Source: Psychroserpens jangbogonensis (lineage in GTDB: Bacteria > Bacteroidota > Bacteroidia > Flavobacteriales > Flavobacteriaceae). From it: a stretch of DNA of 64,000 bases. Shown in pieces: positions 19,141-27,615 of the stretch. Each line of letters opens with the position of its first letter. The stretch's first letter is position 1. Below the pieces are notes generated by a model. It saw only the letters and a program-made list of their open reading frames with translations. It had not been told where the DNA came from and made no database searches. Both the position numbers and the translations under genes were made by a program. The stretch spans positions 419,123-483,122 of the forward strand of contig NZ_JSWG01000015.1 of assembly GCF_000797465.1 (NCBI RefSeq), given 5' to 3'.

Positions 19141-19671
19141 ATGAAAAAATTTAACTTTTTATTTATTGCTCTTACTTTAGTATTAACTGCTTGTTCTAGT
19201 GATGACAACGATAATAGTAATGATCCAGGAGATGTTAATGGTGAATTGATTGGAATTTGGGATGCCGTTGATGTATTATATTCCGGAGATACAGTTATAG
19301 AGGTTGCAGGACAAACCATCGTAACTGATTTTGTTGGAGAATCTTATGATGTGGATTTTACATTAGAATTTTCTGAAAACCCAAATGAATTTGTTTCTGA
19401 AGGTCAATATAGCGTAGAACTAACTTCAACGACTTTAGGACAAGAACAAGTGTTTGATGTTCCAAACCTTGAATTTGTAGGAGATGGTACATGGACCAGA
19501 GATGGAAGCCAATTAACTACAGTGTCTAATGGAGATGAAGGAACAATGACGATTTTAGAATTAACAAATACAACATTAAGATTAAGATATCAAACGGTTG
19601 AAGTAATTAATAACCAAGGTACTTTAAATACAACAACTATAGATTTAGAAACAATTTATTCTAGAATGTAA
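19141..19671 (+). CDS. lipocalin-like lipoprotein (paralogue 1)
   Basis: 176 aa. Lipobox VLTACS (Cys19) and a Ser/Asp/Asn-rich linker, then a beta-rich domain beginning ELIGIWDAVDV, as in lipocalin-like lipoproteins of Bacteroidota. No catalytic residues are seen. The neighbouring gene at 19849 is a clear paralogue (shared LxGxWxAVDV start, VxDxxGxxYDxxFTxxFxxNPNE, STTLGQ and GxWxxDGxxL motifs). It is bounded by terminators on both sides, so it is probably an independent unit. Confidence 0.7.
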   Translation: MKKFNFLFIALTLVLTACSSDDNDNSNDPGDVNGELIGIWDAVDVLYSGDTVIEVAGQTIVTDFVGESYDVDFTLEFSENPNEFVSEGQYSVELTSTTLGQEQVFDVPNLEFVGDGTWTRDGSQLTTVSNGDEGTMTILELTNTTLRLRYQTVEVINNQGTLNTTTIDLETIYSRM

Positions 19672-19691
19672 ATTCAAAGAATATTAGTTTG

Positions 19692-19724
19692 AAAAACGCA
19701 ATCAGTAATGATTGCGTTTTTTTT
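19692..19724 (+). terminator. rho-independent terminator of lipoprotein paralogue 1
   Basis: A perfect 12-bp stem AAAACGCAATCA / TGATTGCGTTTT with a four-base loop, followed by a long T run. Confidence 0.9.
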
Positions 19725-19848
19725 TTTTTGGTCTAACCTTCAGCGCTTTAACTTATAAAAACAACCTTACATCTAATTTAATCTTATTAATTAAAACTCA
19801 GTGTTATTAGTTGTATTTTAGATTTACTTATAACCAATTCCTCTAAAA

Positions 19849-20394
19849 ATGAAATTAGCCCATAAATTATGTCTCGTTTTGGCTTTAATCCTAACAGCCT
19901 GTTCTGGGAATGACGATAGCTTTGATCCTGAAGATTCTGACTTTAATAGAGATTTATTAGGGACATGGATAGCAGTAGATGTGCAATTTACTTATGATGT
20001 GGTGACCAACTTTTCGGGTCAAGATATAACGTCACAAGCAGTAGGACAAGGTTACGATATTAACTTCACAATTATCTTTGATGATAATCCAAATGAAACT
20101 ATTTCTGACGGTTCTTATAGTTTAGAAGTGACCACAACAACTCTGGGACAATCTGAAGTTGAAAATATTGAGAATATAATGTTTTTAGAAAGTGGAGCAT
20201 GGGCTCTAGATGGTGATGAACTAATTTTTGCAGACTCATCAGAAACAGGAACAGTCGAAATTTTTGAACTAACTGCTGAAAGCTTAATTATTGGAATTAC
20301 AGAATCTATCAATTCTTCAGAAGCAGGTTTTAATTTCTCATCAACTTCTATCTCTAAAGTGACATTTGTTAAGGAAATAGAAGAAGAAGATTAG
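19849..20394 (+). CDS. lipocalin-like lipoprotein (paralogue 2)
   Basis: 181 aa. Lipobox LTACS (Cys18) followed by an Asp/Ser-rich linker and the same beta domain as the gene at 19141 (DLLGTWIAVDV, QGYDINFTIIF, NPNETISDGSYS, TTTLGQ). The two differ most at the C-terminus, where this copy has an acidic end (EIEEED). This is a local gene duplication that has diverged strongly at the protein level, so it is not recent. Function is unknown; a surface- or periplasm-facing lipoprotein is expected. Confidence 0.68.
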   Translation: MKLAHKLCLVLALILTACSGNDDSFDPEDSDFNRDLLGTWIAVDVQFTYDVVTNFSGQDITSQAVGQGYDINFTIIFDDNPNETISDGSYSLEVTTTTLGQSEVENIENIMFLESGAWALDGDELIFADSSETGTVEIFELTAESLIIGITESINSSEAGFNFSSTSISKVTFVKEIEEED

Positions 20395-20399
20395 GACTA

Positions 20400-20432
20400 A
20401 AAAAAACAGAACTTGAAAGGGTTGCGTTTTTT
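20400..20432 (+). terminator. degenerate terminator of lipoprotein paralogue 2
   Basis: AAAAAAC / GTTTTTT outer pairing with an inner AAC/GTT pair and one AG/GC mismatch. The loop TTGAAAGG resembles the dnaK terminator (CCTGAAAGGG), as if derived from it with mutations in the stem. Confidence 0.5.
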
Positions 20433-20488
20433 ATTTCTATTCAATAAAGATTATTGTTTCTTTGTGATACGATTATATAGCTCACTAA

Positions 20489-21718
20489 ATGCCTTTTTCA
20501 AAACAAATTGTAACCAATCTTCAACCAAAACGTCTAGCCGTAAAATTAACAGCTAAAGGCGAGAACTATGTGCAAGATGGTCATCCTTGGGTGTTTTCAG
20601 ATAGTATTGTAAAAATTAATAACACTGCTCAAACTGGTGATATGTCAATTATCTTTGGCAAACGAGCCAATAAGATGATTGGGATTGGTTTGTATGATGC
20701 TAATTCACCAATACGTATCAAAATGATTTATAGTGATACCGCTTCGGTGAATATTGATAATGCCTTTTTTTATAATAAAATTCAGCAAGCCTATCAAAAA
20801 CGATTACCACTTTTAAAAACGAAGACCAATAGTTATCGATTGTTATTTGGTGAGAATGATGGTTTTCCGTCGCTTATTGCAGATGTCTATGCGAAAGTAT
20901 TGGTAGTAAAACTCTATTCAGAAATATGGTTGCCTTTTTTAGAAACTATTCTTGAAAGTTTATTACAAATCTCAAAATGTAAAACACTTGTGATTCGTTT
21001 AAGTCGAGGCTTACAAAATTCTAAATCGCACCAACTTAAAGATGGTGATGTGGTTTTTGGAACCTTAGACAACGAAGAGGTTCAGTTTATAGAACATGGT
21101 GTTCAGTTTTCGGCAAACGTAATCAAAGGCCATAAAACGGGTTACTTTTTAGATCATAGAGAGAATCGACGACAAGTTGGGCTGCTAAGTAAAAACAAAA
21201 CTGTTTTAGATGTGTTTTCCTATGCTGGCGGATTTTCAGTTCATGCCTTAGCAAATGGAGCAAAGGAAGTCACTAGTTTAGATATTAGCGAACAAGCCTT
21301 AGAAATTGCACTTCAAAACGGAAAACTAAATCCATATTCTGGAACACATAATACCTTAGCAGGCGATGCCTTTAAAATATTGGAAGAGCTCGTTTCAGAA
21401 AACATACAATTTGATGTTGTGGTGATTGATCCACCTAGTTTTGCCAAACAACAAACGGAAGTCGCTTTAGCAAAGAAAAAATATGCACAACTAGCGCAGT
21501 TGGGAGTGCAACTCACAGCAAAAAGCGGAATTTTAGTCTTGGCTTCTTGTTCATCAAGAGTGACAGCAACAGCATTTTATGACATAAATGCACAAACCTT
21601 ACAAAAGTATCAACGTTCATTTTCTATCGAACAGAAAACACAGCACGATATCGATCATCCAGTTGGCTTTCCAGAAGGCGCTTATCTCAAATGTGCGTAC
21701 TACCGATTTTTAGACTAA
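20489..21718 (+). CDS. class I SAM-dependent rRNA (cytosine-C5) methyltransferase, RlmI-like
   Basis: 409 aa. N-terminal PUA domain (motif HPWVFSDSI near residue 32), then an EEHEE-type linker and a Rossmann SAM domain with GYFLDHRENR, VLDVFSYAGGFSVHA and the catalytic-type motif DPPSFAK at 314-320. E. coli RlmI methylates C1962 of 23S rRNA; this homologue probably modifies 23S rRNA similarly. It is transcribed alone, about 90 bp after the lipoprotein terminator region. Confidence 0.88.
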   Translation: MPFSKQIVTNLQPKRLAVKLTAKGENYVQDGHPWVFSDSIVKINNTAQTGDMSIIFGKRANKMIGIGLYDANSPIRIKMIYSDTASVNIDNAFFYNKIQQAYQKRLPLLKTKTNSYRLLFGENDGFPSLIADVYAKVLVVKLYSEIWLPFLETILESLLQISKCKTLVIRLSRGLQNSKSHQLKDGDVVFGTLDNEEVQFIEHGVQFSANVIKGHKTGYFLDHRENRRQVGLLSKNKTVLDVFSYAGGFSVHALANGAKEVTSLDISEQALEIALQNGKLNPYSGTHNTLAGDAFKILEELVSENIQFDVVVIDPPSFAKQQTEVALAKKKYAQLAQLGVQLTAKSGILVLASCSSRVTATAFYDINAQTLQKYQRSFSIEQKTQHDIDHPVGFPEGAYLKCAYYRFLD

Positions 21719-21785
21719 TTCAAAGCTTAACAAACATACCAATAATCCCAACTAGTCTTTAATTAATTTCTATAGGGAATCTTCG

Positions 21786-21793
21786 TATCTTTA
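21786..21793 (+). promoter_or_regulatory. possible -7 element upstream of the alcohol dehydrogenase
   Basis: TATCTTTA located 38 bp before the start codon resembles the flavobacterial -7 box TAnnTTTG. No clear -33 TTG at the right distance was found. Confidence 0.3.
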
Positions 21794-21831
21794 AAAAAAA
21801 GAAAAACAACACTAAAACATATATTACAATT

Positions 21832-22836
21832 ATGATAATTAATGCATACGCAGCAAAAGAAGCTGGAGCAAAACTAGAAACCTTTCAATACAATTTACCA
21901 GAATTAGGCAAGGAACAAGTCGATATCAAGGTCCATTATTGCGGACTCTGTCATAGTGACTTGAGCATGATTAACAACGATTGGGGAAATGCGGAATTTC
22001 CACTCGTTCCAGGTCACGAAATTGTGGGAGAAGTCATTAGTTTAGGCTCAGAAGTAAAAGGACTTAAAATAGGCGACAAAGTAGGTTTGGGTTGGTATTC
22101 AGAATCGTGTTTACATTGTAATCAATGTATGGATGGGAAACAGCACCTTTGCGCAACTGCTGAAGGTACAATTGTTGGACGTCATGGAGGCTTTGCAGAT
22201 CATGTTCGCGGACATTGGTCTTGGGTTACCAAGTTGCCATCTGGAATAGATATGGCTAAAGCAGGTCCTTTATTTTGTGGCGGAATTACGGTATTCAATC
22301 CTATAGTATTGTCTGGTGTTCAACCAACAGATAAAGTTGGTGTGATTGGAATTGGAGGATTAGGTCATATGGCACTTAAATTCTTAAAAGCATGGGGTTG
22401 TGAAGTAACTGCCTTTACGTCTAACAAATCTAAAACTGAAGCGTTGAAAGCAATGGGAGCACACAATGTGGTCGACTCAACAGATCCTTCCGATTTAGAA
22501 AGTATTGCTGGCAGTCTAGATTTTATTTTAAACACGACTAATGTTAAACTAGATTGGAGTTCCTATTTAAATACACTTGCACCTCAAGGTAAATTACATA
22601 CTGTTGGAGCAGTTTTAGAACCTATGGAAATTCCTGCATTCAGTTTGATCGCTGGCGAAAAGTCGGTAGGAGGAAGTCCTTTAGGTAGTATTGCTTTAAC
22701 TCGTAAAATGCTGGAATTTTGTGTACGACACGATATCTATCCAACGGTAGAAGAATTTGATATGACTAATGTCAACGAAGCTATAGATCACTTGCATGAT
22801 GGTAAAGCTCGATTTAGAGTGGTATTAAAAGCTTAG
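21832..22836 (+). CDS. zinc-dependent NAD(P) alcohol dehydrogenase (CAD/YahK-like)
   Basis: 334 aa MDR-family enzyme. Catalytic zinc ligands are probably Cys40 (CGLCHSD), His62 (GHE) and a Cys in GPLFCGG. The structural zinc lobe is CLHCNQCMDGKQHLC (Cys93, 96, 99, 107). Cofactor loop: GIGGLGHMA, where the following sequence TSNKSKTE with Ser/Lys favours NADP(H). It reduces aldehydes to alcohols reversibly; the substrate is unknown. Immediately after the stop come a folded repeat-like element and a terminator. Confidence 0.9.
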   Translation: MIINAYAAKEAGAKLETFQYNLPELGKEQVDIKVHYCGLCHSDLSMINNDWGNAEFPLVPGHEIVGEVISLGSEVKGLKIGDKVGLGWYSESCLHCNQCMDGKQHLCATAEGTIVGRHGGFADHVRGHWSWVTKLPSGIDMAKAGPLFCGGITVFNPIVLSGVQPTDKVGVIGIGGLGHMALKFLKAWGCEVTAFTSNKSKTEALKAMGAHNVVDSTDPSDLESIAGSLDFILNTTNVKLDWSSYLNTLAPQGKLHTVGAVLEPMEIPAFSLIAGEKSVGGSPLGSIALTRKMLEFCVRHDIYPTVEEFDMTNVNEAIDHLHDGKARFRVVLKA

Positions 22837-22837
22837 C

Positions 22838-22931
22838 TTTTGGGCATTCCCTTTTCCTAGCTCAAAAGGTCGTGCTTTCCGTTATATCTTTTGCTTTACA
22901 AAAGGATGGCACATCAATCACTAATGCAAAA
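22838..22931 (+). ncRNA. three-way-junction structured element (flavobacterial intergenic repeat candidate)
   Basis: Two nt after the adh stop. The outer stem pairs 22838-22848 (TTTTGGGCATT, with a GG bulge) with 22923-22931 (AATGCAAAA). Hairpin 1 pairs CCTTTT (22850-22855) with AAAAGG (22864-22869). Hairpin 2 pairs CTTTTG (22888-22893) with CAAAAG (22899-22904). Between them is the unpaired block GTCGTGCTTTCCGTTATAT. From memory, sequences of the form GGGCGTTCCC...GGTCGGGCTTTCCG...TATATCTTTT...AATCCCTAACGC recur between genes in many Flavobacteriaceae; this looks like one copy. It could be a repeat, an RNA element or both. Confidence 0.5.
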
Positions 22932-22935
22932 CAAA

Positions 22936-22963
22936 AAGAGCAACCTAATTAGGTTGTTTTTTT
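22936..22963 (+). terminator. rho-independent terminator downstream of adh
   Basis: CAACCT-AATT-AGGTTG perfect stem (22941-22956) preceded by A residues and followed by a T run. It ends the structured element's transcript. Confidence 0.85.
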
Positions 22964-23008
22964 GTTTTATTATCTTTAATTTGTTAAAATAGTAATCATC
23001 AATTAGCT

Positions 23009-23155
23009 ATGTCAAAAAAAGGATCAGAGAAAAACACAAGGGCAAAAGCCAAGCATTCTAAGCTAATGGCGCAAAAAAAGAACAAACTCAAGTCAGAAGC
23101 TGCCACCAGAAAAGAGCGTCTTAAAGCGATTATTAAAAAAGCTAAAGAGGAGTAA
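23009..23155 (+). CDS. very basic 48-aa small protein
   Basis: ATG at 23009, TAA at 23153. The 48-residue product is about one-third Lys/Arg (starts MSKKGSEKNTRAKAK, ends KAIIKKAKEE), with no aromatic residue and no Cys, and is predicted to be one charged helix. The composition suggests nucleic-acid or ribosome binding (inference). It ends 4 bp before the start of the DUF2188 gene, so the two form a small operon. Support for coding comes from this spacing and the uninterrupted frame; it could still be spurious. Confidence 0.6.
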   Translation: MSKKGSEKNTRAKAKHSKLMAQKKNKLKSEAATRKERLKAIIKKAKEE

Positions 23156-23159
23156 AAGT

Positions 23160-23450
23160 ATGTCCAACAAAACAGCCTTAGTAAAAGCTATACAACAACT
23201 CATAGAAGCCATTCTCAAAGCTCTAGGAAAAGACAGTACTAAAAAAAGAACTTGGCATCAACATGTTGTGCCTTATCAAGACGATTGGGCTGTGAGACGA
23301 GAAGGGAATAAGCGAATCACCTCAAAACATCGAAAACAAAGCACAGCCATTCGTAAAGCGAAGACCTTAGCTAAACGCTATAATGCAGATGTGATTATTC
23401 ATCGTGAAACTGGTGGCATTCGCGACCGTATAAGCTATAAAGATGACTAG
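23160..23450 (+). CDS. DUF2188 domain protein
   Basis: 96 aa. The C-terminal two-thirds fit DUF2188: WHQHVVPYQDDWAVRREGNKRI, then AIRKAKTLAKRYNADVIIHRETGGIRDRISY. A short hydrophobic N-terminal helix (VKAIQQLIEAILKAL) is additional and could mediate oligomerisation. The family is small, basic and without known function; members often occur near stress or plasmid genes. It follows the 48-aa basic protein by 4 bp. Confidence 0.75.
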   Translation: MSNKTALVKAIQQLIEAILKALGKDSTKKRTWHQHVVPYQDDWAVRREGNKRITSKHRKQSTAIRKAKTLAKRYNADVIIHRETGGIRDRISYKDD

Positions 23451-23534
23451 TGTCTTATTATATTTAAAAAAGACTTAAGAATTCATAGTCTAACTTCTTA
23501 ATGCAATACGTTAGCATTTCAATAACTGAGGCTT

Positions 23535-24347
23535 CTATTCCTTTATAACCCTAAAACTATGCTGACCTTCTTCAGTAAAGAGTTTCACTATGTAGATTCC
23601 TGAAGTAAAAGACGACAGGTCTAATTTTAATTGAGATGCTTCTGTGTTTTTAGCATACACTTCTTGGCCTAAAATATTATATATTTTTACAGCATTTAAT
23701 ACTGATTTGGATGTTATATTTAAAACATCTTTTGTAGGGATAGGATATACAGAAAAGGCATTAAACTCATATGTATCTATACCTAAAGGCGCTTCTACAT
23801 CTAAACTAAAATCTAATGCTTGTCCAAAGCCTGAAAAAACACCTTGACCAAATGGATTAAACTGTATGCCACATGGGTTTATTTCCGCAGGAGAATCAGG
23901 ATCTTGATATGTTTTTGTAAGTCGAATTCGTGTGGTTCCTAAAACAGCGTCTGTTGGGATAATAATATCCAAAGTAACTGAATTGCCATCGCTTCCATTT
24001 GTATTGGTAAGTGTTCCTATTTGATAGATTTCGCCAGTATCATCTAATAGATCGTTCTGATTCCAATCTATAAAAGCAACAATATCTGTGTCAAAGTTGC
24101 CATATGTATTCCCAGCAACTTCAATTGTATAAGTTTCATCTTGAGGAACATTGACAATAGTAGTCGTTTCATCAACTAATACGGAAGCAGCATCAGAATT
24201 AGAAATACTGATTCCAGCAAAATCAACTGAGGTGATTTCTTCAACAGTAACGCCATTAGCATCTGTAATCTCGCAATATGGAAGTGGAAAAGTTTGGGCT
24301 TGTGCTCCAAAAGTTAATAAGGTAAGTAACAAAGTAATTTTTTTCAT
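23535..24347 (-). CDS. secreted GEVED-like protein with T9SS type A sorting domain
   Basis: About 270 aa from the ATG at 24347, which gives a proper signal peptide (MKKITLLLTLLTFGAQAQ); an upstream in-frame ATG at 24374 is less likely. The middle part fits the GEVED repeat seen in Bacteroidota secreted proteins: VAFIDWNQNDLLDDTGE, TRIRLTKTY, ending LDFSLDVEAPLGI. The last ~80 residues are a type A T9SS sorting domain (FSVYPIPTKDVLNI, KIYNILGQEV, GIYIVKLFTEEGQ). It is exported across the outer membrane and probably attached to the surface or released. Function is unknown. Confidence 0.85.
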   Translation of the reverse strand: MKKITLLLTLLTFGAQAQTFPLPYCEITDANGVTVEEITSVDFAGISISNSDAASVLVDETTTIVNVPQDETYTIEVAGNTYGNFDTDIVAFIDWNQNDLLDDTGEIYQIGTLTNTNGSDGNSVTLDIIIPTDAVLGTTRIRLTKTYQDPDSPAEINPCGIQFNPFGQGVFSGFGQALDFSLDVEAPLGIDTYEFNAFSVYPIPTKDVLNITSKSVLNAVKIYNILGQEVYAKNTEASQLKLDLSSFTSGIYIVKLFTEEGQHSFRVIKE

Positions 24348-24479
24348 GAATTTTATAATTTGATTGACTAACAAGTTATAAAATTTAAAACGAAAACCTT
24401 TAGGATATTGATTTTTAACAGATTACTGTAGTTTTAATCTAAAACCATCACTAAAGAAGATTTGAGTTTTATAAAAAAG

Positions 24480-25685
24480 CTAAGCCCTAATACGAACACG
24501 TCTCCGTTTCAACCACAAGAACACCAATAACGAAAGTATTCCAAAAATAGAAAATCCAATAAAGAGAGGAAGTACAGAAGTTTTCACAAAACTTCCAATA
24601 TAGTTGGCAATAGGTACAGCCATAACCGTAGATATAAATCCATTAATGGCAGAACCAATACCAGCAATATGACCTAAAGGTTCCATCGCAAGTGAACGTA
24701 AATTTCCGAAGAGAAAACCTATAGCAAAAAACTGTAATAAAAAGAAGGTAATTAAAATGCCAATACTTGGATTATTACCTGTGTAATATAACATCACGTA
24801 TAATAATGAAATTGCAGCATAAGCTATCGTGCCATAATAGGCAATATTAAAGGAGCCAAATCTAATAACGAGTCTACTATTAGTAAATGTTGCAAATCCT
24901 ACTGAAAAGGCTGTACTTGCAAATATATAAGGGAATAATTCACCTAATTGGTATTGTTCTTGAAAGATCTGTTGTGAGGTGCTTAAATACACCATAAACG
25001 AACCAGTAATAAATCCTGATACAAATGTAAATGCAACTGCTTCTTTATGTCGTAAAAACTCTTTAGTTCCAGTAATGAAAATTGATGGCGAGAATTTAAT
25101 CCGGTTTTCGTCTTTAAGTGTTTCTGGTTGTCGTTTCCAAAACCATAAAACAATAAGTAATCCTATGATGAGGTTGGCATTAAATATAGCTTGCCAATTA
25201 AAAATGTCTAGTAACCATTGTCCAAGCGTTGGAGCTACAATTGGAACCAAAATAAAGAACATGACAATAATAGATAAGACTTTTGCCATAAAATCACCAC
25301 TATAAGTGTCACGTGTCATGGCAATAGCAATTGTTCGTGGAGAAGATAAACCAATGCCTTGAAGTATACGACCAACAATCATCACTTCAAAGTTGTTGGT
25401 AGTGACGCAAATAATACTTGCAATAACGAACACAGCAAACCCAAAATAAACCATAGGTTTACGCCCAAAACTGTCAGATAAAGGTCCAAAGATCAACTGT
25501 CCAAAGCCTAAACCTAAAAAGATCATGGTGATCAATAACTGATTGTCACTTGGGTTCGTTACTCCAAGTGCACTTCCAATCTCTGGTAAAGCTGGTAATA
25601 ATGCATCAATAGATAAAGCAACTATTGACATCAACGATGCCATAAGTGCAATAAATTCGATTTTAAACGTAGGTTTGTTTTGCAT
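24480..25685 (-). CDS. Bcr/CflA-type MFS drug exporter
   Basis: About 401 aa from the ATG at 25685 (the upstream ATG at 25700 adds five unlikely residues). Twelve predicted membrane helices. Motif A of drug:H+ antiporters is visible as GPLSDSFGRKPM, and motif C-like Gly/Pro-rich residues occur in helix 5 (ILVPIVAPTLGQ). These proteins expel small drugs or sulfonamide/bicyclomycin-like compounds from the cytoplasm using the proton gradient. The C-terminus is strongly basic (KRRRVRIRA). It is divergent from the ABC exporter at 25806. Confidence 0.88.
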   Translation of the reverse strand: MQNKPTFKIEFIALMASLMSIVALSIDALLPALPEIGSALGVTNPSDNQLLITMIFLGLGFGQLIFGPLSDSFGRKPMVYFGFAVFVIASIICVTTNNFEVMIVGRILQGIGLSSPRTIAIAMTRDTYSGDFMAKVLSIIVMFFILVPIVAPTLGQWLLDIFNWQAIFNANLIIGLLIVLWFWKRQPETLKDENRIKFSPSIFITGTKEFLRHKEAVAFTFVSGFITGSFMVYLSTSQQIFQEQYQLGELFPYIFASTAFSVGFATFTNSRLVIRFGSFNIAYYGTIAYAAISLLYVMLYYTGNNPSIGILITFFLLQFFAIGFLFGNLRSLAMEPLGHIAGIGSAINGFISTVMAVPIANYIGSFVKTSVLPLFIGFSIFGILSLLVFLWLKRRRVRIRA

Positions 25686-25780
25686 GGCGCAAAAGTACAA
25701 GAAAACAAAGAGTATTTAACCTCAAAAAATGAATTAACAAAACATTGACTTTTCAAAAAACGGAGTACGAATTTCAAGTG

Positions 25781-25788
25781 TATCTTTG
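25781..25788 (+). promoter_or_regulatory. possible -7 element of the ABC exporter gene
   Basis: TATCTTTG, an exact TAnnTTTG match, 17 bp before the ATG. That predicts a very short leader. No -33 TTTG at standard spacing was found. Confidence 0.35.
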
Positions 25789-25805
25789 TAAACTAAATTT
25801 CAATC

Positions 25806-27575
25806 ATGCAGCATTTAAAATCGTCTGATAAAAAAGATAATAAAAAACCAAAAGTCACCCTAAAACAAGCATTTAAAACGATTATTTGGCCACGTAGAAA
25901 ATTAGTTTTTATAGGCTTAGTACTTATTGTTTTAAGAAGCTTGTCTGGATTGGTGCTCCCATGGCAAAGTAAAGTTTTGTTGGATGAAGTTGTTCCAAAT
26001 GCAGATACAAGTGGATTATGGACACTTATTTCGATTGTTATAACTGCCATTACAGTGCAAGCAGCTACGTCATTTTTACTCACTAAAATATTAAGTGTTC
26101 AGGCGCAATATTTAATTAGTGAGTTACGTGCACAAGTACAAAAAAAGGTCTTGTCCTTACCGATAAGCTTTTTTGATAATACCAAGTCAGGTGCTTTAGT
26201 ATCCAGAATTATGAATGATGTAGAAGGTGTTCGAAACCTTATAGGAACAGGCTTAGTTCAGTTGGTAGGAGGAAGTTTCACAGCTATTGTCTCATTAATT
26301 ATTTTAATAAAACTCAATGCATGGATGACACTTTTTGTATTTGTGCCTTTGTCTATATTCGGAATTATTGCTTTAAAAGCATTCAAATACATTCGCCCTA
26401 TTTTTAGATCTCGCGGAAAAATTAATGCTGAGGTTACCGGTCGTTTAACCGAAACTTTAGCTGGTGTTCGTGTGATAAAAGCATTTAATGCTGAAGATCA
26501 AGAAAACAAGATTTTTGAAAAAGGCGTTGATAGATTATTCCAAAACGTAAAGAAAAGCTTAACAGCTACCGCCTTAATGACAAGTTCTTCAACTTTTTTG
26601 ATTGGCGTTGCAACTACTGGAATTATGGGTATTGGTGGTTATTACATGATTCTTGGAGAAATGACTACTGGTGACTTTCTATTTTTCACCTTACTATTAG
26701 GATTTATGATTGCGCCAATTGTTCAAATGAGTAATATTGGAAGTCAATTAACAGAAGCTTTAGCAGGTTTAGATAGAACGGAAGAATTAATGAATATGGC
26801 TGCCGAAGAAGATGATGCCAATAGAAGTATAGAACTTAAAGAGTTTAAGGGAGAACTAGAATTTAATGATGTGTCTTTTGCATACGAAGAAGGAAAAGCT
26901 GTATTATATAACATAAATTTTAAAGCAGAATCAGGTTCCGTGATTGCACTCGTAGGAAGTTCAGGTTCAGGAAAATCTACAATTGCCGGATTATCAGCAA
27001 CATTTTTAAATCCTAAGTCAGGACAAATTACAATTGATGGTAAAGATTTGTCAAAGGTGAATCTGAAAAGTTTCAGAAAACATTTAGGTGTTGTGTTACA
27101 GGATGAGTTTTTGTTTGAAGGAACCATTCGTGAGAATATTATGTTTCCAAGACCTAATGCTTCGGAAGAACAATTGCTTGCAGCGGTAAAAGCCGCTTAT
27201 GTAAATGAATTCACAGACCGTTTTGATGATGGTTTAGAAACGATGATTGGAGAACGAGGCGTGAAATTATCTGGTGGACAACGACAACGTATTGCAATTG
27301 CTAGAGCTATTTTAGCTGATCCAAAAATTATTATTTTAGATGAAGCGACTTCTAATTTAGATACTGAAAGCGAAGCTCTGATTCAAAAGAGTTTGGGAGA
27401 ACTTACTAAAAATAGAACCACAATCGTGATTGCTCACCGATTGAGTACGATTCGTAAAGCTGATCAAATTTTGGTTATAGAAAACGGAAAAATTGCCGAA
27501 CGAGGAAATCATGATGAGCTCATTGCGGCAGAAGGCAGGTACTATGATTTGTATACCTATCAAGCTAAGATTTAA
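25806..27575 (+). CDS. ABC exporter, fused transmembrane and ATPase domains
   Basis: 589 aa half-transporter of the MsbA/LmrA class. Six membrane helices occupy about residues 30-310, followed by a nucleotide-binding domain with Walker A GSSGSGKST, signature LSGGQRQR, Walker B IIILDEATS and switch IAHRLST. It would work as a homodimer moving lipid or drug-like substrates outward. The substrate cannot be read from sequence. It shares a 120-bp intergenic region with the divergent MFS exporter, so the two may respond to similar compounds. Confidence 0.9.
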   Translation: MQHLKSSDKKDNKKPKVTLKQAFKTIIWPRRKLVFIGLVLIVLRSLSGLVLPWQSKVLLDEVVPNADTSGLWTLISIVITAITVQAATSFLLTKILSVQAQYLISELRAQVQKKVLSLPISFFDNTKSGALVSRIMNDVEGVRNLIGTGLVQLVGGSFTAIVSLIILIKLNAWMTLFVFVPLSIFGIIALKAFKYIRPIFRSRGKINAEVTGRLTETLAGVRVIKAFNAEDQENKIFEKGVDRLFQNVKKSLTATALMTSSSTFLIGVATTGIMGIGGYYMILGEMTTGDFLFFTLLLGFMIAPIVQMSNIGSQLTEALAGLDRTEELMNMAAEEDDANRSIELKEFKGELEFNDVSFAYEEGKAVLYNINFKAESGSVIALVGSSGSGKSTIAGLSATFLNPKSGQITIDGKDLSKVNLKSFRKHLGVVLQDEFLFEGTIRENIMFPRPNASEEQLLAAVKAAYVNEFTDRFDDGLETMIGERGVKLSGGQRQRIAIARAILADPKIIILDEATSNLDTESEALIQKSLGELTKNRTTIVIAHRLSTIRKADQILVIENGKIAERGNHDELIAAEGRYYDLYTYQAKI

Positions 27576-27615
27576 TTTATTTTAAATAATTTTATGGGAT
27601 TATAAAACCGAACAC

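Noticed and set aside
24979..25305. A 108-codon frame antisense to the MFS exporter
   Set aside because: It lies opposite conserved membrane helices, and no feature supports it.
26744..27127. A 127-codon frame antisense to the ABC exporter
   Set aside because: It lies opposite the conserved ATPase domain and has Ser/Pro-rich, non-protein-like composition.
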